Positions 59,262 through 64,000 of a stretch of DNA of 64,000 nt are shown in pieces. Numbering within the stretch: position 1 is the stretch's first letter; each line of letters starts with the position of its first letter. The position numbers and the translations under genes were made by a program. Source of the stretch: Nocardioides sp. S5 (lineage in GTDB: Bacteria > Actinomycetota > Actinomycetes > Propionibacteriales > Nocardioidaceae); assembly GCF_017310035.1 (NCBI RefSeq), contig NZ_CP022296.1, forward strand, positions 496,001 to 560,000, in the 5' to 3' direction. The notes beneath the pieces were generated by a model. The model saw only the letters and a program-made list of their open reading frames with translations, did no database searches and was not told the DNA's origin.

Positions 59262-60157
59262 CGCAGGAAGTCCACGACCTGGGTGAAGGCGCGGCGAGCC
59301 TCCGGGATGAACGGGAGGAGGCCGTAGACGTGGAGCAGGTCGGGCTCCTCGATCGAGGTGAGGTCCCAGCCGGCCTCGGTGGCGCGCCGCGCCAGCAGCC
59401 GGCAGCCGGGGTGCAGCAGGTCGCGGGTGCCGTAGAGCATCAGCGCCTTCGGGAGCCCCGCCAGGTCGGCGAGGGCGGGGGAGACCTCGGGGCGGGCGAG
59501 GTCGGCCTCCGAGCCGGCCCACCACAGGGCGTACGCCTCGAGCTTGCTGTGGAACAGCCACGGGTCGACGGCGTCGACGTCGCGCGTCTCGGGCGTCGAC
59601 GTCGTGAGGTCGACCCACGGTGCGTGCATCACCAGGTGCGTCGCGGGCGTCAGGCCGCGCTCGCGCACCGACAGCGCCATCGCGAGCGCCAGGCCGCCGC
59701 CGGCGGAGTCGCCGGCCAGCACGATGCCGCCCTCCTCGTCCGCCCAGCGCGCGGCGTCCGACACGAGCGCGTCGTGGGAGTCGGCCCAGGTGTGCTCGGG
59801 GGCGAGGGGGTAGTCGGGCATCACGACCCGGGCGCCGATGGCGTCGGCGAGCCGGGTGGCGTAGCGCACGTGGACCGCGTCGATCGGGGCCATGAAGGCG
59901 CCGCCGTGCACGTAGTAGAGCGTCCGGTGCACGTGGCGCAGGCGCGGGGTCAGGACGTGGCACGGGAAGCCGATGTCGGCGACCTCGACCTCCCACCTCT
60001 TCGCGAAGCCGGGCGTGCCGCGCGTGGGGAGGCTCCGGTCGAGGTCGCGGTGGCAGGCCTCGACCCGGGCCCGCTCCAGCGGCTCGGAGTCGAGGTCGCC
60101 GGCCCTGCGGAGGCGCGGGATGACGGAGGCCAGCAGGGCGTGGCGGAGGCTGGGCAT
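59258..60157 (-). CDS. HSL-family alpha/beta hydrolase (esterase)
   Basis: A 299-residue carboxylesterase of the hormone-sensitive-lipase family. The oxyanion motif is YVHGGAF, the nucleophile Ser is in GDSAGGG, and the catalytic Asp and His are probably in GTRDLLHPG and LLHVYGLLP. Cytosolic; likely acts on short-chain esters. First gene of a two-gene unit with the acetyltransferase. Divergent from the riboswitch-controlled thiamine transporter. Confidence 0.92.
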   Translation of the reverse strand: MPSLRHALLASVIPRLRRAGDLDSEPLERARVEACHRDLDRSLPTRGTPGFAKRWEVEVADIGFPCHVLTPRLRHVHRTLYYVHGGAFMAPIDAVHVRYATRLADAIGARVVMPDYPLAPEHTWADSHDALVSDAARWADEEGGIVLAGDSAGGGLALAMALSVRERGLTPATHLVMHAPWVDLTTSTPETRDVDAVDPWLFHSKLEAYALWWAGSEADLARPEVSPALADLAGLPKALMLYGTRDLLHPGCRLLARRATEAGWDLTSIEEPDLLHVYGLLPFIPEARRAFTQVVDFLR

Positions 60158-60203
60158 GGGGTGAGCGTAGGGGCACCGGCCCCGGGGCTAGGCTGGTCCC
60201 ACA

Positions 60204-60292
60204 AGACAGGGGAGCACGCGCAGGCGTGCTGAGAGTGCGGACCAGCCGCAGACCCTACGAACCTGATCCGGTTAGCACCGGCGATAGGGAGT
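60204..60292 (+). ncRNA. TPP riboswitch (THI element)
   Basis: The conserved blocks are all present: ACAGGGGAGC, GCTGAGAG, GACCCT, GAACCTGATC, the CCGG TTAGCA CCGG hairpin and GCGATAGGGAG. The ribosome site AGGGAG of the thiB-like gene (60286-60291) lies in the last block, five bases before the ATG, so thiamine pyrophosphate binding should hide it and stop translation. A TAGGCT (60189-60194) is a possible -10. Confidence 0.95.
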
Positions 60293-60296
60293 CACC

Positions 60297-61394
60297 ATGC
60301 ACCGAACGACCGTCCGCGCTGCCCTCGCCACGGGCCTCACCCCGTTCCTGGCCGCGCTGCTGCTCACCAGCTGCAGCCTCACCGGGGGCGAGGCCACCGA
60401 CCCGTCGACGTCCGCCCCCGATGGCGGGAGCAGTCCCGCCGGTGCGGCCGGCGGGACCGTCGTCCTCGCCACGCACGAGTCCTTCAACCTGCCGAAGAAG
60501 CTCGTGCGCTCCTTCGAGGACGAGACCGGCTACACCCTCGAGGTCCGCGCCGCCGGTGACGCCGGCACGCTCGCGACCAAGCTCAGCCTCACCGCCGACA
60601 ACCCGATCGCCGACGCCGCCTTCGGCATCGACAACACCTTCGCGTCGCGACCGCTCGGCGAGGGTGCCTTCGCCGAGGTCACCACGTCGGTGACCCCGCC
60701 GGAGGAGTACGCGCTCCCCGAGGGCAGCGACCGCCTCGTCGCGATCGACTCCGCGAGCGTGTGCGTCAACGTCGACACCGCCTGGTTCGCCGAGGAGGGC
60801 CTGGAGCCCCCGCAGACGCTCGCCGACCTCACCGACCCGGCGTACGCCGACCTGCTCGTCACGCCCGGCGCCTCGACCAGCAGCCCGGGCATGGCCTTCT
60901 TCCTGGCCACCGTCGCCGAGCACGGCGACGACTGGGCGTCCTACTGGACCGACCTGCTCGCCAACGGCGCCAAGGTCGTCGACGGCTGGGAGGACGCCTA
61001 CTACGGCGACTTCACCGCCGGCTCGAAGAACGGCACCCGCCCGATCGTGGTGTCCTACGACTCGTCCCCGGCCTTCACGGTGGCCGACGGGGAGACCACC
61101 ACGGCCGCGCTCCTCGACACGTGCTTCCGCCAGGTGGAGTACGCCGGCGTGCTGGCCGGCGCCGACAACCCCGAGGGCGCAGCCGCGCTGATCGACTGGA
61201 TGCTCACCGACGAGGTGCAGAGCGCGCTCCCGGAGTCGATGTACGTCTTCCCGGTGATGCCCGGTGCGACCGTCCCCGACGACTGGGCGCAGTTCGCGCC
61301 CCAGCCGACCGACCCCTACGAGGTGTCGCCGGAGGAGATCGCGGCCAACCGTGAGCAGTGGCTGACCGAGTGGACGGACGTCATCTCGCGTTGA
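60297..61394 (+). CDS. thiB: Thiamine ABC transporter, substrate-binding lipoprotein
   Basis: A 365-residue extracellular binding lipoprotein. The signal peptide ends at the lipobox LLTSC and is followed by a Ser/Gly linker. VVLATHESFNLPKKLVRSFE and GDAGTLATKL match the ThiB/TbpA family, and the late segment VSYDSSPAFTVAD is typical of it. It captures thiamine or its phosphates and hands them to the permease. TPP riboswitch directly upstream. The permease start overlaps its stop by 4 bases. Confidence 0.92.
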   Translation: MHRTTVRAALATGLTPFLAALLLTSCSLTGGEATDPSTSAPDGGSSPAGAAGGTVVLATHESFNLPKKLVRSFEDETGYTLEVRAAGDAGTLATKLSLTADNPIADAAFGIDNTFASRPLGEGAFAEVTTSVTPPEEYALPEGSDRLVAIDSASVCVNVDTAWFAEEGLEPPQTLADLTDPAYADLLVTPGASTSSPGMAFFLATVAEHGDDWASYWTDLLANGAKVVDGWEDAYYGDFTAGSKNGTRPIVVSYDSSPAFTVADGETTTAALLDTCFRQVEYAGVLAGADNPEGAAALIDWMLTDEVQSALPESMYVFPVMPGATVPDDWAQFAPQPTDPYEVSPEEIAANREQWLTEWTDVISR

Positions 61395-63025
61395 GGCGCA
61401 TCCTCGCCTTGCTGGCGCTGGCCGCCGGGCCGGTGCTGGTGCTCGGCGTGCTGTTCGTCCTGCCGGTGAGCGGCATGCTCGCGGAGGGCTTCGTCGTCGA
61501 CGGCAGGCTGGCCCCGGGCGCGGTGCTCGAGGTGCTCGCCCGCCCGAGGGTCCACCGCGTCGCGTGGTTCACCGTGTGGAGCTCGGGCACGGCGACGCTG
61601 CTGGCGGTCGTCCTCGGGCTGCCCGCGGCGTACGCCCTGCACCGGCTCGCGCTGCCCGGACGGGCGGCGGTGCGCGCGGCGCTGCTGGTGCCCTTCGTGC
61701 TGCCGACCGTGGTGGTGGGCGTCGCGTTCCGCCAGCTGCTCGGGGAAGGCGGCCCGCTCGGGTTCCTCGGCCTCGACGGGACTCCGTTCGCGATCGTGTG
61801 CGGCCTGGTCTTCTTCAACGTCGCCGTCGTGGTGCGCACGGTCGGCGTCGCGTGGGAGTCGCTCGACCCCCGCCCGGGTCAGGCCGCCGCCGCCCTCGGC
61901 GCCTCGCCGTGGCAGGTGCTGCGCACCGTCACGCTGCCGGCGCTGCGCCCGGCGATCGTCGGCGCCGCGAGCATCGTCTTCCTCTTCTGCGCCACCGCCT
62001 TCGGCATCGTGCTCACCCTCGGCGGGGTCCGCCACGCGACGGTGGAGACCGAGATCTACCTCCTGACCACCACGGTCTTCGACCTGCGAGCGGCCGCCGC
62101 GCTGTCGGTGCTGCAGATCGTGGTGGTGGTACTCCTGCTCGCGATGGCGGCCCGGCTGCGCGCGACACCCGATCCGACGGCCCAGCGTGCCGTGACCCCG
62201 GTGCGCGCCGTACGCCGCAGTGACGCACCCGTCGTCGTCGCCACGCTGCTGGTGCTCGGCGCGATGCTCCTGCCGATCCTCACCCTGGTGGCCGGCTCGC
62301 TCAGCGTCGGCGACGGCTGGGGGCTGGACAACTACCGCGCCCTCACGACGGCCGGCGACAACCAGGCCCTGCTGGTTCCGGCGACGTCGGCGCTCGCCAC
62401 CAGCCTCCGCACCGCCGTCGACGCGACGTGGATGGCGTTGCTCGTGGGCGTGCTGGTCTCGGTCATCGTCACGCGCCGCTCGCACTCGGTCGCCGAGCGT
62501 CGCGTGCGGTCGAGCCTCGACGGCTTCTTCATGCTGCCGCTGGGGGTGAGCGCAGTGACGCTCGGCTTCGGCTTCCTCATCACCCTCGACCAGCCGCCGC
62601 TGGACCTGCGCGACTCGCCGCTCCTGGTGCCGATGGCCCAGGCGCTCGTGGCGCTGCCCCTCGTCGTCCGCACCCTCACGCCCGTCCTCGGCGGCATCGA
62701 CGACCGCCAGCGCCAGGCGGCTGCCTCCCTCGGTGCGTCGGCCTGGCGCACCCTGCTCACCGTCGACCTGCCGGTGGTGTGGAAGCCGATGCTCGCCGCG
62801 AGCGGCTTCGCCTTCGCCGCCTCGCTCGGCGAGTTCGGTGCGACGTCCTTCCTCGCCCGCGACGAGAGCCCGACGCTGCCGGTCGTGATCTTCCGGCTGA
62901 TCGGCCACCCCGGGGAGATGAACTACGGCATGGCGCTCGCCGCCTCCGTCGTGCTCGCCGTCGCCACGGCCGTGGTGATGCTGGCCGTCGAACGGCTCCG
63001 GGTGCCGGGTGTGGGAGCGTTCTGA
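61391..63025 (+). CDS. thiP: Thiamine ABC transporter, permease (double domain)
   Basis: A 544-residue membrane protein with two fused permease halves, about 12 helices. Each half has an EAA loop: DPRPGQAAAALGASPWQVLR and DDRQRQAAASLGASAWRTLL, where it contacts the ATPase. The start is a TTG overlapping the thiB stop (TTGA), the only way to keep the normal N-terminus. It forms the membrane channel for thiamine uptake with ThiB and the ATPase downstream. The two-domain fused form is usual for ThiP. Confidence 0.92.
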   Translation: MRRILALLALAAGPVLVLGVLFVLPVSGMLAEGFVVDGRLAPGAVLEVLARPRVHRVAWFTVWSSGTATLLAVVLGLPAAYALHRLALPGRAAVRAALLVPFVLPTVVVGVAFRQLLGEGGPLGFLGLDGTPFAIVCGLVFFNVAVVVRTVGVAWESLDPRPGQAAAALGASPWQVLRTVTLPALRPAIVGAASIVFLFCATAFGIVLTLGGVRHATVETEIYLLTTTVFDLRAAAALSVLQIVVVVLLLAMAARLRATPDPTAQRAVTPVRAVRRSDAPVVVATLLVLGAMLLPILTLVAGSLSVGDGWGLDNYRALTTAGDNQALLVPATSALATSLRTAVDATWMALLVGVLVSVIVTRRSHSVAERRVRSSLDGFFMLPLGVSAVTLGFGFLITLDQPPLDLRDSPLLVPMAQALVALPLVVRTLTPVLGGIDDRQRQAAASLGASAWRTLLTVDLPVVWKPMLAASGFAFAASLGEFGATSFLARDESPTLPVVIFRLIGHPGEMNYGMALAASVVLAVATAVVMLAVERLRVPGVGAF

Positions 63026-64000
63026 TGGTGTTGAGGCTCCGGGACGTGACCGTCCGCTACGGCGATGCCGTCGCGGTCGACGACGTCTCGCTCGACCTCG
63101 CACCCGGCCAGGTGCTGGCCGTGCTCGGGCCGTCCGGCTGCGGCAAGTCGACCCTGCTGCGCGCGGTGGCCGGCCTCGAGCCGCTGTCGTCCGGCTCGAT
63201 CTCCTTCGACGGCACCGACCTCGCCGGCACGCCGACCCACCGGCGCGGCTTCGCGCTGATGTTCCAGGACGGGCAGCTCTTCGCCCACCTCACGGTCGCC
63301 CGCAACGTCGCCTACGCGCTGCGGCTGCGGCGGACGCCGTCGGCCCGGGTCGCGGTGCGGGTGGACGAGCTGCTCGCGCTGGTGGGGCTCTCCGGATTCG
63401 GTGACCGGCTGCCCGGCACCCTCTCCGGCGGGGAGCGGCAGCGGGTCGCGCTGGCGCGGGCGCTGGCGGTCGAGCCGCGCCTGATCCTGCTCGACGAGCC
63501 GCTGTCGGCCCTCGACGCGACCCTGCGCGAGCGGCTCGCCGGGGACCTGCGCGAGATCCTCCACGCCGCCGGCACCACCGCGCTCCTCGTCACCCACGAC
63601 CACGACGAGGCCTTCGCCCTGGCCGACCGGCTCGCGGTGATGCGTGGGGGCCGGGTCGTGCAGTCCGGCGACATCGACGAGGTGTGGCGCGAGCCGGTGG
63701 ACGAGGACACCGCGCTCTTCCTCGGCTACGCCCGCGTGCTGCGCGACGACGCCGCCCGCCTCGTGCTGGAGGCCGCCGGTCTCGCGCCGGCGCCCGCGGT
63801 CGCCGTACGCCGCTCCGCGCTCGTCGTCGACGACGCCGGCCCGGTCCGCGCGCGCGTCGAGTCGGCCCGGGTGACGCCGGAGCAGGTGCGCCTGGTGGTG
63901 CACGTCGAGGGCGTCGGCCCGATCGACGCCGTGGCCGCGCTGGGCAGTCGGGTCGCGCCCGGCGACGAGGTCGCGGTGCGCGTGGACGTGACACGTCTCG
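63025..64000 (+). CDS. thiQ: Thiamine ABC transporter, ATP-binding protein (3' end cut by window)
   Basis: ABC-type ATPase. Walker A is LGPSGCGKSTLL, the Q-loop is LMFQDGQLF, the signature is LSGGERQRVALARA, Walker B is LILLDEPLSALD and the switch His is in LLVTHDHDE. The ATG overlaps the permease stop by one base. After the ATPase domain (about 1-240) a C-terminal TOBE-like region begins (VAVRRSALVV), longer than E. coli ThiQ, and the frame leaves the window after residue 325. It powers uptake through ThiP. Confidence 0.92.
   Translation, partial: MVLRLRDVTVRYGDAVAVDDVSLDLAPGQVLAVLGPSGCGKSTLLRAVAGLEPLSSGSISFDGTDLAGTPTHRRGFALMFQDGQLFAHLTVARNVAYALRLRRTPSARVAVRVDELLALVGLSGFGDRLPGTLSGGERQRVALARALAVEPRLILLDEPLSALDATLRERLAGDLREILHAAGTTALLVTHDHDEAFALADRLAVMRGGRVVQSGDIDEVWREPVDEDTALFLGYARVLRDDAARLVLEAAGLAPAPAVAVRRSALVVDDAGPVRARVESARVTPEQVRLVVHVEGVGPIDAVAALGSRVAPGDEVAVRVDVTRL

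Overview
The window is about 72% G+C and packed with genes. Start codons are often GTG or TTG, and many neighbouring genes overlap by 4 bases. It carries actinobacterial hallmarks: a TCGAAC-N4-GTTCGA LexA box, a DUF222/HNH protein, several GAF-ANTAR regulators, a fused isobutyryl-CoA mutase and F420/PPOX-type proteins. This points to a Nocardioides-like member of the Actinomycetota. The assignment rests on gene content and style, not on any marker gene.

Layout. (1) 1-9398: a catabolic locus with an MFS exporter cut by the left edge, an IclR regulator and an amidohydrolase on the minus strand. Divergent from these is a plus-strand operon: CoA transferase, citrate-synthase-like lyase, LigB-type and LigA-type extradiol dioxygenase subunits, and a zinc-free MDR oxidoreductase, followed by a second MDR gene. 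Ring opening, CoA activation and lyase cleavage could form one pathway. (2) 9399-14674: a ROK repressor divergent from an Entner-Doudoroff operon (zwf-edd-eda). (3) 14686-19265: aldo/keto reductase, a small unknown gene, an APP1-like phosphatase, peptidase E and an SOS-box-controlled HNH protein. (4) 19344-21568: a mobile patch with an IS110-family element (with a candidate bridge-RNA region), an AT-richer lipoprotein and an IS5-family remnant.

(5) 21569-43130: mainly signalling. It has a GAF/anti-sigma ATPase divergent from a GAF/SpoIIE phosphatase, six ANTAR or ANTAR-like proteins, a LuxR regulator with a Glu at the phosphoacceptor position, an AraC regulator and a SigB/SigF-type sigma factor. 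Metabolic genes are interspersed: galactose mutarotase, rhomboid protease, Rieske-FAD oxidoreductase, a Zn-alcohol dehydrogenase/heme-oxygenase-like/CDGSH operon, and an SRPBCC/CrtI-like/methyltransferase operon. (6) 43141-47096: an AhpD-like protein, a SurA-N lipoprotein and a MASE1 histidine kinase. (7) 47118-51654: icmF, a MarR regulator and a BtuF-like protein. (8) 51715-54320: a membrane protein, a C-terminally truncated aldehyde dehydrogenase, and an intergenic region with three phased repeats and a perfect CRP-type palindrome. (9) 54321-58794: a DUF4212/SSS symporter pair facing a DUF294-CBS-cNMP protein and an exonuclease. (10) 58821-64000: an acetyltransferase, an esterase, and a TPP riboswitch controlling a thiamine ABC transporter whose ATPase runs off the right edge.

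No tRNA, rRNA or CRISPR array was seen. Long open frames opposite the real genes are G+C artefacts and are not annotated.
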